From DAOUEO01 sp963763495 (GTDB lineage: Bacteria; Chloroflexota; Dehalococcoidia; DSTF01; JALHUB01), in assembly GCA_963763495.1 (NCBI GenBank), contig CAVXOY010000017.1, positions 92,607 to 156,606 of the forward strand: a stretch of 64,000 bases of DNA, read 5' to 3'. Position numbers and translations under genes: made by a program. Shown here piece after piece: positions 29,748-38,765 of the stretch (its first letter is position 1; every line of letters starts with the position of its first letter). Below the pieces are notes generated by a model. The model was not told the DNA's origin. It saw nothing but the letters and a program-made list of their open reading frames with translations, and ran no database searches.

Positions 29748-30431
29748 ATGGAAGCATACCCAACCATGCAAGAGATCGCCGGATGGCTTGGACAGGTGAG
29801 GGTTCCGGCCGTGAGTGTAGGCGCGATCGGCGAGACACGCATCGATTTGACGGTCGGCGGCACACTTGAGATGACCGTCGAGGCGGTGGGGAACGCGCTC
29901 ACCGTGAGCAGCGACTGTGAGTTGCCGGGGGAGATACAGGGTGCACTCGACATGACTCGACTAGAGGAGGTTGCCGGTAGCGCTGCCAGGTCGTCGGCCC
30001 TCCCGATGAACGCCGCGGCGAGAGAGGCCGGCGCCGGGCAGCAGGTCGCCTTCGCGGTTCCTCTTTTCCTGGACGGCCTCACGCGCAACGAGCTGGCTTC
30101 GGCGGTCTGGGGAGTGTGGAACGTCCACGATCGGCTGGTGCGGCAGATCATGGGGTACAAGCAGATCGAAGCCATATCGGCAGAGATGAAGGCCCTGCAG
30201 GAGGAAGAGGCGGAGCCCGTTGAGGCCGCCGGGCCGCCGGAGACGACCAGCACCCGTCGAACGCGTTGCCGCGCACCCGCTGTCGAGCCATCGCAGCCAC
30301 AGGCCGAAACGGCGGTCGTTGCCGAGCCATCGGATGGAAGCTCAGATGTTATCTGCAGCAACTGCGGGCAGCTGATGCCATCCGACGCGCGCTTCTGCAG
30401 GTCATGTGGCGCCAATCTGAAGGGCGAGTAA
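29748..30431 (+). CDS. Zinc-ribbon protein 1 (C-terminal CxxC pair)
   Basis: 227 residues. The N-terminal domain (MQEIAGWLGQ, ETRIDLTVGG, TVEAVGNALTVSSDCELPG) looks like a small mixed alpha/beta fold that I do not recognise; the middle has a helical region ending in a Pro/Glu linker. The C-terminus is a double CxxC zinc ribbon, CSNCGQLMPSDARFCRSCGANL. No signal peptide. ATG 29748 is the likely start; the frame is open upstream but homology cannot guide the choice. Its stop is 2 bases from the GTG of the next gene, so the pair is co-translated. Confidence 0.6.
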   Translation: MEAYPTMQEIAGWLGQVRVPAVSVGAIGETRIDLTVGGTLEMTVEAVGNALTVSSDCELPGEIQGALDMTRLEEVAGSAARSSALPMNAAAREAGAGQQVAFAVPLFLDGLTRNELASAVWGVWNVHDRLVRQIMGYKQIEAISAEMKALQEEEAEPVEAAGPPETTSTRRTRCRAPAVEPSQPQAETAVVAEPSDGSSDVICSNCGQLMPSDARFCRSCGANLKGE

Positions 30432-30433
30432 GA

Positions 30434-31040
30434 GTGGACAGCTTCTATCGTGGCGTGGCGATAGCCGGCGCGATCGTGGTGGTCGCCAGCGTACTCTTGA
30501 CAATCGTACGGCTGCAGGGAGAGCGACCCTTCTCGTCGCTCAACGCCCTGCTTGCCGGCGTGGCTGCAGCCGTCAGCCTGGCAGTGTACATTCTTATGCT
30601 CGACATCGCTCTCAAGGACGCCGCGGTCGTGGGCTTACTCATCGGCGGCGGAGTACTCGGTGCGCTTGTGGGCCTCAAGATCCCGCTCTACAGCCGCGAC
30701 GGCATTGTCTTCTCCAAGGCCGCCGGCTGGCATCTGGCGCCGCCGGGCCTCGCGGTAGCCGCTTTTCAGATCAGCAGGGGTCCGCGGCTCGATGGATGGG
30801 GTCGTCCTCAGCATGGCCGCACTCTATGCCACGACAGCGCTGGCGATTGCCGCTTCCGTCTGTCTTCTCCTCCGTCGCGTGGTCGCAGCGCCCGCGGCCA
30901 AAGTCGCCGAGCAGTCGACCGCAGCGCCACCGGAAACTGCGCCGGAGACTCGCTGTCCTAACTGTGGTACTATCGCAATTGCGGACTACAAGTTCTGTCG
31001 CAACTGCGGCAAACCGCTAGTCGATACAAGTCAGCAGTAG
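30434..31040 (+). CDS. Zinc-ribbon protein 2, multi-pass membrane protein, one frameshift
   Basis: About 201 residues after joining a break near 30780. Hydrophobic helices at VAIAGAIVVVASVLLTIV, ALLAGVAAAVSLAVYILML, AVVGLLIGGGVLGALVGL and, after the break, LYATTALAIAASVCLLL. The tail is a zinc ribbon CPNCGTIAIADYKFCRNCGKPL, so the ribbon is probably cytoplasmic. The start is GTG 30434, directly after the previous stop. It shares the ribbon-plus-membrane design with its two downstream neighbours. Function unknown. Confidence 0.6.
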
Positions 31041-31069
31041 CACCGATCAGACGGAAAGGGGAATCCACC

Positions 31070-32801
31070 ATGGCGGTTACCTGCAACTCCTGCGGGGCCG
31101 GGGCGCCCGACGATGCCATCTTCTGCGAAGAATGCGGCATGAAACTGGAGAGCCCAGCAGCCGACGCCGTACCCACCGTCGCTTGTCCGAATTGCGGGGC
31201 GGCTAACCCGCCCGACGCCGCCTTCTGTGAAGAGTGCGGCGGCCAGATACCACCCGGCGCCGCCAAAGGCGGACGAAAACCGGGTTTCCTGGGAAAGGCC
31301 GCCATGGCCGGAGCCGGTGGCGTCGTTGCCGGTGGAGCCGGTCTAGGCATCGCGTCAGTGCTCGGCGGTGGCGGCGCGGCTGAGGCAGCGGGCGGAGCAG
31401 CAGGAGCAGCCGAGGCTGCCGCGGGAGCCGCCGAAGCAGCGGCCGGGGCGGCTGAGGCAGCAGGCGGAGCGGCAGGTGCAGCCGAGGCTGCTGCGGGGGC
31501 CACTGAAGCTGCGACCGGAGCGGCTGACGCAGCAGGCGGAGCAGCAGGTGCAGCCGGCACTCCTCCTTGGGGCACATCGCCGCCGTCCGGGCTGGAGGGA
31601 GGCGCGATCAAACCGCCGCTGACAAACCCTCCGGGCGGAGCGCCTACCGGCGGAACGCCGCCCTGGGGAACATCACCGACGGGAACACCTCCAGGCGGAG
31701 CGCCCACCGGCGGAACGCCGCCCTGGGGAACGTCGCCGACTGGAACACCACCGGGTGGAGCACCCACCGGCGGAACGCCGCCCTGGGGAACATCACCAAC
31801 GGGAACACCTCCGGGTGGACCACCGCACGGGCGTAGGAACACCGCCGGGCGGAGACACCGACAGGCGTCGGAACGCCTCCGGGTGGAACACCGACAGGCA
31901 TCGGAACACCGCCGGGCGGAACACCGACAGGCGTGGGAACGCCGCCGGGCGGAACGCCGACAGGCGTCGGAACGCCTCCGGGCGGAACGCCGACAGGCGT
32001 CGGAACACCGCCGGGCGGGACACCGACAGGTGTGGGAACACCCCCGGGCGGAACACCGACAGGCGTCGGAACGCCCCCGGGTGGAACGCCACCGACGTGC
32101 GCACCACCGGCCCCTTCCACAGAACTCCCCATGGTGGAACTCATGGTGGCGCTACAGGCGCCGCTACCGGAGCAGCCGGCGCTGCTACTGGAGCGGCGGC
32201 GGGTGGAGTAGCAGGAGGAATCGGCTTGATCGGAGCGATCATCAAGGTGATATTGATAAGCCTGATAGGGCTGGTCGGCCTGGGCCTGGGCGCAGCAATC
32301 GTCGGCGGAGTCCTGATCTTCACCGGCAGCCCCAGTCCCTGCTCGGACAGAGTCGTCGAAGTGTCGTCGGCGGCCAGCCAGCAACTGCGGGCAGAGTGGG
32401 ACGCCTTCGAGGACCAGGCAGCCGGCGGCAGCGCTCAGATCACCTTCACCGAAACCGGCGTTACCTCACGGGGCGTCGAATACATCGATGAGAAGGACAT
32501 CCCGCTGGAAGACCTGCAGGTGCGCTTCTGCCCCGACGGCCTGGGCGAAGCGACGGGCACGATCAAGACGCCGGGGCCGGACATCAAAGTCCTGCTGCGG
32601 GGCACGCTCGATCTCTCCGGCGACAAGCCCCGGATTGACGTGCAGACGATAAAGGCGGGCAACTTCCCCGGATTCGGCACAACCTGGATACTCGACAACG
32701 TGATAAAGAAGAGCGACGCCGACATCTTGGACATCAAGGTGCCGCTCACCAAACTGGAGATCAGCGACGGCTCGGCCACCCTGACCGGCGGCCAGCCCTA
32801 A
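31070..32801 (+). CDS. Zinc-ribbon protein 3: two ribbons, Ala/Gly and Pro/Gly repeats, membrane helix, C-terminal domain; frameshifts
   Basis: About 577 residues when joined. Two zinc ribbons open the protein (CNSCGAGAPDDAIFCEECG; CPNCGAANPPDAAFCEECG), then a Gly/Ala segment that may be hydrophobic, a long AAEAAGGAAGA tract, and Pro/Gly/Thr repeats (PPGGAPTGGTPPWGTSPTGT, then GTPPGGTPTGV). A membrane helix (VILISLIGLVGLGLGAAIVGGVLIF) leads to an outer or inner C-terminal domain of about 165 residues (SAQITFTETGVTSRGVEYID, VRFCPDG, VLLRGTLDLSGDKPRIDVQTI) that resembles a lipid- or ligand-binding beta sheet. Breaks near 31826, 31852 and 32125 fall in or after the repeats. Strong SD GGGGAA upstream of ATG 31070. 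Function unknown. Confidence 0.65.
31628..31822 (+). repeat. Three 60-base tandem repeats plus a partial copy
   Basis: Units at 31628, 31688 and 31748 encode PPGGAPTGGTPPWGTSPTGT and differ at only a few bases; a fourth partial unit begins at 31808. Confidence 0.85.
31836..32100 (+). repeat. Eight 33-base tandem repeats
   Basis: Units begin at 31836, 31870, 31903, 31936, 31969, 32002, 32035 and 32068 and encode GTPPGGTPTGV. The first unit is 34 bases because of one extra G, which is also where the reading frame is lost. Confidence 0.85.
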
Positions 32802-32847
32802 TCGTGCTCTTTGGGGTATGACTCTGAACTAGGGAGGACTCTACAGC

Positions 32848-33462
32848 ATGTTTTGCGCCCGCTGCGGCACCCAAATACCAGATGACAGTGAGTTCTGCGA
32901 GAACTGCGGCGCCCCGGTCGCCGGCATAGAGAGGGAGAAGCGAAGAAGGGCAACGGAAACCGGACAAGCCTACGCGGCGCCCGTCGCACCGCCACCGGCG
33001 CCCGCAGCCGCCAGGCCCGCGCCCCGACCGGCCGGCGTTCCCCTGGCGACGTCGCCGCAGCCCATGATCGGCATCATAGCCATCGCCGGCGCCGGTCTCG
33101 CCGCCATCGGCTGCTTCCTCGCTTGGGTTGACGCCTTTGGAGCCACGATAAACGCGTTCGATTTCGGCTACGTGACGAACTCAAACGGCGGCGACGGCAT
33201 GGACGGGCTGCTGATCCTCGCCGTTGCGGCCGCGGCAGCCGTGCTGGGCGGCCTCTCCTTCAAGGGGCGGTACAACCTCGCCAACTTGGCGCTGATATTG
33301 CTGGGTGTGGCGATAGCAGGCATTGCCGGCTACAACCTGTGGAAGATAGTCGACGCTGCCGACTCGATGGACTACATCGGGATAGGGCTGTACATGACCA
33401 TCGCCGGCGGGATTGTGACCGCAGTGGCAGGCTTGCTCGGGCCGCGAATAAACCCGTCCTAG
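32848..33462 (+). CDS. Zinc-ribbon protein 4, four-helix membrane protein
   Basis: 204 residues, intact. It begins with a zinc ribbon CARCGTQIPDDSEFCENCGAP, has a basic then Pro/Ala-rich linker, and ends in four hydrophobic helices (MIGIIAIAGAGLAAIGCFLAW, LLILAVAAAAAVLGGL, LANLALILLGVAIAGIAGY, GLYMTIAGGIVTAVAGLLG). A ribbon-linker-membrane design of this sort is common in Chloroflexota and Actinobacteria but has no assigned role. AGGGAGG lies 14 bases upstream of ATG 32848. It closes the zinc-ribbon run and faces the MMPL gene tail to tail. Confidence 0.65.
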   Translation: MFCARCGTQIPDDSEFCENCGAPVAGIEREKRRRATETGQAYAAPVAPPPAPAAARPAPRPAGVPLATSPQPMIGIIAIAGAGLAAIGCFLAWVDAFGATINAFDFGYVTNSNGGDGMDGLLILAVAAAAAVLGGLSFKGRYNLANLALILLGVAIAGIAGYNLWKIVDAADSMDYIGIGLYMTIAGGIVTAVAGLLGPRINPS

Positions 33463-33470
33463 CTGAAAGC

Positions 33471-33546
33471 GCGACCCCGCTAAGACGCATCTTCCCTCGA
33501 TAGCCCGTCCGCCGCAGATCAGGCGAACGCTAGGCATCGGGGTCGC
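33471..33546. terminator. Inverted repeat between convergent genes, possible bidirectional terminator
   Basis: Nine-base perfect arms GCGACCCCG (33471-33479) and CGGGGTCGC (33538-33546) enclose 58 bases between the ends of the zinc-ribbon gene and the MMPL gene. The long loop and the lack of a T run make this a weak terminator call. Confidence 0.35.
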
Positions 33547-33577
33547 CTGTATCCTCCAAACCGGCGCTCGTCAGCGG

Positions 33578-35785
33578 CTAGGGATGGGGCTTGTTCGACT
33601 CCAACCGGATGTCCGGCAGCCATTCCAGCCACCTCGGCAGGTACCAGTTCCACCGCCCCAGTAGCGTCATCACCGCCGGCACGAGCACGGTCCTCACAAT
33701 CGTCGCGTCGATGATTACAGCCACCGACAGCCCGAAGCCCATCTGCTGAAGCTGGCCCATCCGTCCCATGGCGAAGGAAGCGAAGACGGTCACCATAATC
33801 AGAGCAGCGCCGGTGATGATCCGGCCCGTGTGGCGAACGCCGAAGTAGACGGCCTCCTTGTTGTCGCCCGTCTCATCGAAGCGCTCCTTGATCCGGCTCA
33901 GAAGGAAGACGTGATAGTCCATCGAGAGACCGAAGAGGGTCGCAAAGAGAAGGATGGGAACCCAGAACTCGATTGTCTCCACCTGCTGGAAACCAAGCAG
34001 CTCGTTCAGGAAGCCGTGCTGGAAGACGAGGACCAGCAGCCCGTAGGTGGCGCCGACGGAGAACAGGTTCATGATGATGGCGCTTACGGGAATGACGATG
34101 GAGCGGAAAAGAAGCAGAAAGAGAAGGAAGCTGAGACCGAGCACTAACCCGAACACGATCGGTGTGTAGTCCGAGGCCATGTTCAGTACGTCGAGTATGA
34201 GAGCGCTCTCCCCGGAGACGAGAACCCGCGCATCGCTGCCGCTGAAGAGACTGGGAACATACTCATTCCTAACCCGTTTCACGGCGTCCATCGCTGCCTT
34301 CGCCGCAAAGTCGCCGTTCACCGGCACCGACACCAGCGCTAAGTCGCCCGCTTGGTTGACCTCTACACTCGGCGGGCCAAACGCCTTGTCCGTCTGCAAT
34401 CGGGAGACCAGGCGATTGATGCTCTGCTGCATCGCCGGCGACGTCACGTCCGGTGCGTCAATGACAATCTCCAGAGGCGCGATCAGACCGGCTGAGAATT
34501 CTTGATCAAGGGTCTGGTAGGCACGGTAGACATCCGTGTCGTGGGGCACCATGCCGATGCCGGAGAAGCCGGTGCGCATGGTGAAAAAGGGGACCGCCGC
34601 CGCGACAAGAAGAGCGACGACCCAAACCACACTCACCAGCGGATGAGCCATCACCAGGCCGGCGATGCGCGCCCAGAAAGGACTCTCGGAGGCTGTGGGC
34701 CAGGGGCGGCGCCCCGGCAGCCGCAAGGAGAGCGCGCTAACGCGGTCGCCGAGAAGGCCGAGCACCGCGGGCAACAGGGTAAGACCCGCAGCCACCGCGC
34801 AGACGACGACCAGGCTCGCTCCCATCGATATGCTGCGGAACGTCTTCTCCGGCAGGATCATAAGCCCCAGCAGCGAGACGATAACCGTCCCTCCCGAAAA
34901 GAGCACCGCCTTGCTCGCGGTCGCGCCCGCCGTTGCGATAGCGTCGGTCTTCTCCCGACCCAGGCGGCGTTCCTCGCGGAAGCGTTCAACGACAAGGAGC
35001 GAGTAGTCGATGCCGACGGCCAGCCCGACCATCGTGATCATGTTCTCGACTATCGTGTCTATGGCAAACAAGCGCCCAAGGAGCGCCGTAATCCCGAGCG
35101 CCAGGGCTATCGCGAACACGGCGAGGACAAGCGGCAGCCCAGCGGCGACAACGGCCCCGAAGACGAGGATTAGGACAAGCATGGCAATGGGCAGGCCGAT
35201 GCTCTCCGCCTTCCGGAGATCGCTTTCCGCTACTCCCATCCACTCGTTGTTCAGGCTACCCTCGCCGGCCGTCAACACGGTGAAGCCATCGCGCCCGTTA
35301 TAGCCTTTCAGAAGCTTGATCAGGGGAACAGCGCTGGTAGCGGACTCCGTAGCGGGGGCATTCATGCTGACCGGCAGGATCGTGAGATAGCGGTCGGCTG
35401 AGACAAGCGCCGCATACCTTGCCTCATAGAAGCTCGTCACGGAGGCCACGGCGGGGCTGCCGTCCTTGCTCTTCAGGTCACGAATATCGCTGAGAAGCCC
35501 GCCGACGAAGGACTCGAAGGCCGGGTCATCGACCGTCTTGTCCGGAGACTGGACCATCACGATCTCGGACGCGAGTTTAGGGCCTCGAAGACGGTCTTCA
35601 ATCAAGTGGCTGCCCTTGACCGACTCCGGCGTGAAGTAGAACGCAAAGTTCGAGTTGACAACGTCGCCCAGATCACGGGCAAAGAAGCCGCCGAAAAGAA
35701 GGAGCAGCAACCAGGCGCCAACGACAAACCAGGGCCTGCGGGCGCAGACCCTGGCGAGCGGTCCCGTGAACGATAACAAGGGCAT
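33578..35785 (-). CDS. MMPL/RND-family transporter 1
   Basis: 735-residue membrane transporter of the MMPL branch of the RND superfamily, which exports lipids or other hydrophobic molecules using the proton gradient. One N-terminal helix, a large outer domain (TPESVKGSHLIEDRL), a block of helices with GLAVGIDYSLLVVERFREER, a second outer domain, and a second block with GLSMDYHVFLLSRIKER. The C-terminus is WNWYLPRWLEWLP, shared with the second MMPL gene at 55535. ATG 35785 has GGAAGAGG upstream; a GTG at 35806 is possible. Intact, no obvious partner genes. Substrate unknown. Confidence 0.88.
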   Translation of the reverse strand: MPLLSFTGPLARVCARRPWFVVGAWLLLLLFGGFFARDLGDVVNSNFAFYFTPESVKGSHLIEDRLRGPKLASEIVMVQSPDKTVDDPAFESFVGGLLSDIRDLKSKDGSPAVASVTSFYEARYAALVSADRYLTILPVSMNAPATESATSAVPLIKLLKGYNGRDGFTVLTAGEGSLNNEWMGVAESDLRKAESIGLPIAMLVLILVFGAVVAAGLPLVLAVFAIALALGITALLGRLFAIDTIVENMITMVGLAVGIDYSLLVVERFREERRLGREKTDAIATAGATASKAVLFSGGTVIVSLLGLMILPEKTFRSISMGASLVVVCAVAAGLTLLPAVLGLLGDRVSALSLRLPGRRPWPTASESPFWARIAGLVMAHPLVSVVWVVALLVAAAVPFFTMRTGFSGIGMVPHDTDVYRAYQTLDQEFSAGLIAPLEIVIDAPDVTSPAMQQSINRLVSRLQTDKAFGPPSVEVNQAGDLALVSVPVNGDFAAKAAMDAVKRVRNEYVPSLFSGSDARVLVSGESALILDVLNMASDYTPIVFGLVLGLSFLLFLLLFRSIVIPVSAIIMNLFSVGATYGLLVLVFQHGFLNELLGFQQVETIEFWVPILLFATLFGLSMDYHVFLLSRIKERFDETGDNKEAVYFGVRHTGRIITGAALIMVTVFASFAMGRMGQLQQMGFGLSVAVIIDATIVRTVLVPAVMTLLGRWNWYLPRWLEWLPDIRLESNKPHP

Positions 35786-35942
35786 CAGACCTCTTCCCTG
35801 CCTCACCTCAGGAGCGAATTCTCGCTACACCCCCGTGATGATCCTTGCTCCTATTCGATGATACGGGCTGACGGCTCAAGGGCGCAAGGTTCACAGTTTG
35901 GAGAACGGCCGGAACAGGCGCATCGTTCAGATGGCTACAAAG

Positions 35943-35976
35943 AAGGCGGCCAGCGCATATCCGCGCTGACCGCCTT
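35943..35976 (-). terminator. Rho-independent terminator after the Hdr-like gene
   Basis: A 14-base stem with one mismatch (AAGGCGGCCAGCGC pairing with GCGCTGACCGCCTT) and a six-base loop lies 60 bases downstream of the minus-strand gene ending at 36036. On the minus strand it is followed by CTTTGT; on the plus strand a T-rich stretch also follows, so it may work both ways for the flanking region. Confidence 0.65.
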
Positions 35977-36035
35977 CACATTCTGTTTCTTTCGGCGCCA
36001 CGCCGGGAGACTCAGGCGCGGCACCCCGAGTCAGA

Positions 36036-38147
36036 TTAGCTACCGCTCACGCCGGTTGGAATCTGCGAGTCTCTCGCGGCCTCCTTCGCCTCTTCGGCCA
36101 CAGCCCGTACCGGCGCCGCCACGGCGATCTGCAACAGCTCCACCAGGTCGAGCGTCTGCGGCGGCTCCTCCAGTCCAAAGCCGCCCAAGGCGTCCTTGAA
36201 CATCTGGAGACAGAAGGGGCAGGCCGTGATGACCATGTCGGCCCCGGTCGCGATGGCGTCCTTGGCGCGCAGCCGGTTGACCCGCTGCTCGGGCTCTTCC
36301 TCGATCCACATCCGGCCACCGCCGGCGCCGCAGCACAGGCTGCTGCCGCGACAGCCTTCCATCTCCACCACCTTGACGCCGGGGATCGCCGCCAGGATCT
36401 TCCTGGGGGCCTCGTAGATGCTGTGGTAGCGGCCGAGGTAGCAGGGGTCCTGGTAGGCTACTGTCTTGTTGATCGCGTTGTTGAACTTCAGCTTGCCTTC
36501 CTCAATCAGTTGGAGGATGAACTCGGTGTGATGAACGACCTCGAACTCTCCCCCGAACTGCGGGTATTCGTACTTGAGGGTGTGATAGCAGTGGGGGCAG
36601 GCAGTGATTATCTTCTTTACGTTGTGGCGCTTCAGGGTCTCGATGTTCGCCTGCGCCTGGCACTGGAACAGATACTCATCACCGATTCTACGGGCAAAGT
36701 GGCCGCAGCAGGACTCCTCATGGCCGAGGAAGCTTATCTCCACGTCAGCAGCCTTCAGTATCTTCGCCAGGGCAACGGGTATGCCCATCGCGCTCTCCTG
36801 GACTCCTTCCGTGCAACCCACCCAGAACAGGAGGCCGGAATCGCCGTTGTTGGAGATGTTCTTTACATCCAGGCCCGAGGCCCAGTCCGTGCGGGAGGCC
36901 GAGGCGCCCTTCCAGGGGTGGCCGCGGTCTTGGCAGGAGCGGAGAGCGGCCATGACCGTGCCCTCGATGCTGCCCTGCTCAAGCACCAGGTTGCGGCGCA
37001 TAGCGATGATCTTGCTGATCGGCTCGATGTATACGGGGCAGACTTCCTCACAGGCGCCACAGGTAGTGCAGGCCCACAGCTCCTCTTCCGTCACCACGCC
37101 GCCGATCATGGCCGGCGCAGCGTCGTCGGCGTTCTCTTCGCCGTTCCGCTTGCCGCGCAGCAGAGCCGGCCCTCGCTCCAAGAGGTGAGCCTTGAGGTTC
37201 TGGATGAGCTTCTTAGGCGAGAGCGCCTTGTTTGTCCGGGCGGCCGGGCACACCTCCTGACACCTGCCACAGCGGGTGCAGGCGTCGAGGTCGAGGAGGT
37301 CCTTCCAGGTCAAATCGTCGATCTTGGCCGCGCCCAGCGTGCCGATATTCTCCGCCTCAAGGTCGATGGGCTGGAGAACGCCCTTCGGGCCCTGAGTCCG
37401 CAGGAGCATGTTGACAGGGGCAGTAGCGATGTGGGCCAGCCTCGTGAAGCCGAGGAACACATAGGCGATGGCGCCCATCGAGATTACCACGTGACCCCAC
37501 CAGACCGTCTGGTGCAGAGTCTGATTGACTTCCTGACCAAGGGGGTTGAACGCCAGAGCGAAGACAAAGCCGCCCGGCGACCAGGCCGACCAGTTGGGGT
37601 GGGCATCGAACTCACCTGTACCGGCGATCCGCAGCCCCTCCAGGAGGAAGCCGGTGACTATGATCGCGGCCAGGAGCGTCAGGGTCACGCCGTCGTCCAG
37701 CACGTTATTCAACTTGGCCGGCTTCATCACATATCTTCGATAGGCGGCCATGCCGAGCCCGACGAGGGCCAGTATTCCCCCTGTGTCCAGCATGAGGGAG
37801 ACGCCCAGGTAGATGTTCCCCTCCATGAAGTGATAGATGTGCTCGCTCGCGAAGTCGAGGGCGGGCCCCATCAATAGGAGAAGGAAGCCACCGAAGATGA
37901 GGGCGTGCATGATTCCCGCATACGGGGAACGGACGACGCGCCTGTGCCAAAGACGATCAGCCAGGGTCTTGACGAAAAGGTTCCAGACCCGGCTGGGGAG
38001 GTTGTTTAGTCTCTCATCCTTGCTGCCCAGACGCCACAGCCGCAGGCGGCGGTAGAGCCCGAAGACGGCGAGAAGGATGACTATCGGCCCGATTATGTAG
38101 ACAAGCTCGCCAAACTGAATGTTCCAGAAAATCTCACGCGAGGGCAT
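36036..38147 (-). CDS. Membrane Fe-S oxidoreductase, NarI-like plus HdrD-like fusion
   Basis: 703 residues, intact. The N-terminal third has five or six helices of the NarI/HdrE cytochrome b type (IVILLAVFGLYRRL, HALIFGGFLLLLMGPAL, LDTGGILALVGLGMAAYR, LTLLAAIIVTGFLLEGLR, HVVISMGAIAYVFLGF). Next are two [4Fe-4S] motifs (CTRCGRCQEVCP; CTTCGACEEVCP) and two CCG domains (CCGHFARRIGDE with CPHCYHTLKYEYP; CCGAGGGRMW with CPFCLQMF). Such proteins move electrons between quinone and a soluble carrier, often EtfAB from acyl-CoA dehydrogenases. AAGGAGAG precedes ATG 38147. No etf gene lies in the window, so the partner is inferred. The CoA-transferases here fit the acyl-CoA link. Confidence 0.88.
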   Translation of the reverse strand: MPSREIFWNIQFGELVYIIGPIVILLAVFGLYRRLRLWRLGSKDERLNNLPSRVWNLFVKTLADRLWHRRVVRSPYAGIMHALIFGGFLLLLMGPALDFASEHIYHFMEGNIYLGVSLMLDTGGILALVGLGMAAYRRYVMKPAKLNNVLDDGVTLTLLAAIIVTGFLLEGLRIAGTGEFDAHPNWSAWSPGGFVFALAFNPLGQEVNQTLHQTVWWGHVVISMGAIAYVFLGFTRLAHIATAPVNMLLRTQGPKGVLQPIDLEAENIGTLGAAKIDDLTWKDLLDLDACTRCGRCQEVCPAARTNKALSPKKLIQNLKAHLLERGPALLRGKRNGEENADDAAPAMIGGVVTEEELWACTTCGACEEVCPVYIEPISKIIAMRRNLVLEQGSIEGTVMAALRSCQDRGHPWKGASASRTDWASGLDVKNISNNGDSGLLFWVGCTEGVQESAMGIPVALAKILKAADVEISFLGHEESCCGHFARRIGDEYLFQCQAQANIETLKRHNVKKIITACPHCYHTLKYEYPQFGGEFEVVHHTEFILQLIEEGKLKFNNAINKTVAYQDPCYLGRYHSIYEAPRKILAAIPGVKVVEMEGCRGSSLCCGAGGGRMWIEEEPEQRVNRLRAKDAIATGADMVITACPFCLQMFKDALGGFGLEEPPQTLDLVELLQIAVAAPVRAVAEEAKEAARDSQIPTGVSGS

Positions 38148-38238
38148 TGGACTCTCCTTTACGATGTGCGGTTGACCCTCTTTTCTTGCACTCTAGTTGT
38201 CCTCCATGAGTGTCTTTCTACTCCTGCCTATCAGAGGG

Positions 38239-38765
38239 TTAGCTCTTCGCCGACGCCGACTCGACCGCGGTCGCGCTTACGGTTGCCGCATCGAGCTGAG
38301 CGTAGACCGGGTTTTCCTTCCCGCGGTACCACCACCGCATGTACTGCGACAGCGGCTCCCACGACCAGGTGGCGGGCACGCAGGTGATGTTGTGCTCGTC
38401 CAGGAACGCCAGCAGGAAGTCCAGGTCCTCTTTCTTGCAGGCCAGACGGTCGGTCCTGTCGATAACCAGGACATCGAAGTCGAGGTTAGCAAGCAGAGAA
38501 ACCAGACCCGGCCGGTTCAGGCAGTCACCTGTCCAACCGATGTCCTCGTGGACGCCGACGAGGTGCCAGCCGTGGCAGTCGGCGCAGGAAGCTAGACGGC
38601 CCTTCTGACCCTCCGGCCTGGTCCACTTCTTGCCCATCTCATCGAAGTCCTGCCGGACGTAGCCAACCGCCCTCGCCCTCGCCGGCCAACCGGCTGGAGC
38701 GTTACCGCCACCGCTCTTCTCGACCTTTAGGGAGGTCTCTGTTGGGTTGTCTGTTAGCATTGCCA
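38239..38765 (-). CDS. Stand-alone resolvase-fold protein lacking catalytic residues
   Basis: 175 residues. The core matches the serine recombinase N-terminal domain: RAVGYVRQ, CADCHGWHLVGVHEDIGWTG, NRPGLVSLLANLDFDVLVIDRTDRLACK, DLDFLLAFLDEHNITCVPA. The nucleophile Ser, expected two residues after the Arg of YVR, is replaced (YVRQDF), and the Arg expected after DRLA is Cys. No recombinase or zinc-ribbon C-terminal DNA-binding domain follows; instead there is a Trp-rich tail. It is therefore unlikely to recombine DNA and may have a binding or regulatory role. ATG 38765 starts MAMLTDN; a long open extension upstream to 38964 is unconvincing. It lies 91 bases downstream of the Hdr-like gene's start. 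Confidence 0.65.

Noticed and set aside
30970..32384. Long antisense open frames over the Pro/Gly repeat gene
   Set aside because: They arise from the repeats (GVPPGGVP-type) read backwards and lack ribosome sites or homology; the plus strand has the zinc ribbons and membrane helix.
34502..35173. Plus-strand open frame inside the MMPL gene
   Set aside because: Arg/Gly/Asp-rich shadow opposite conserved MMPL transmembrane motifs.
36423..37877. Plus-strand open frame of 484 codons opposite the Hdr-like gene
   Set aside because: The minus strand carries all Fe-S and CCG motifs in one intact frame; the plus-strand product has no recognisable feature.
38239..38765. Active mobile-element resolvase
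   Set aside because: The nucleophile Ser and an essential Arg are missing, the DNA-binding domain is absent, and no inverted repeats or transposase lie nearby.
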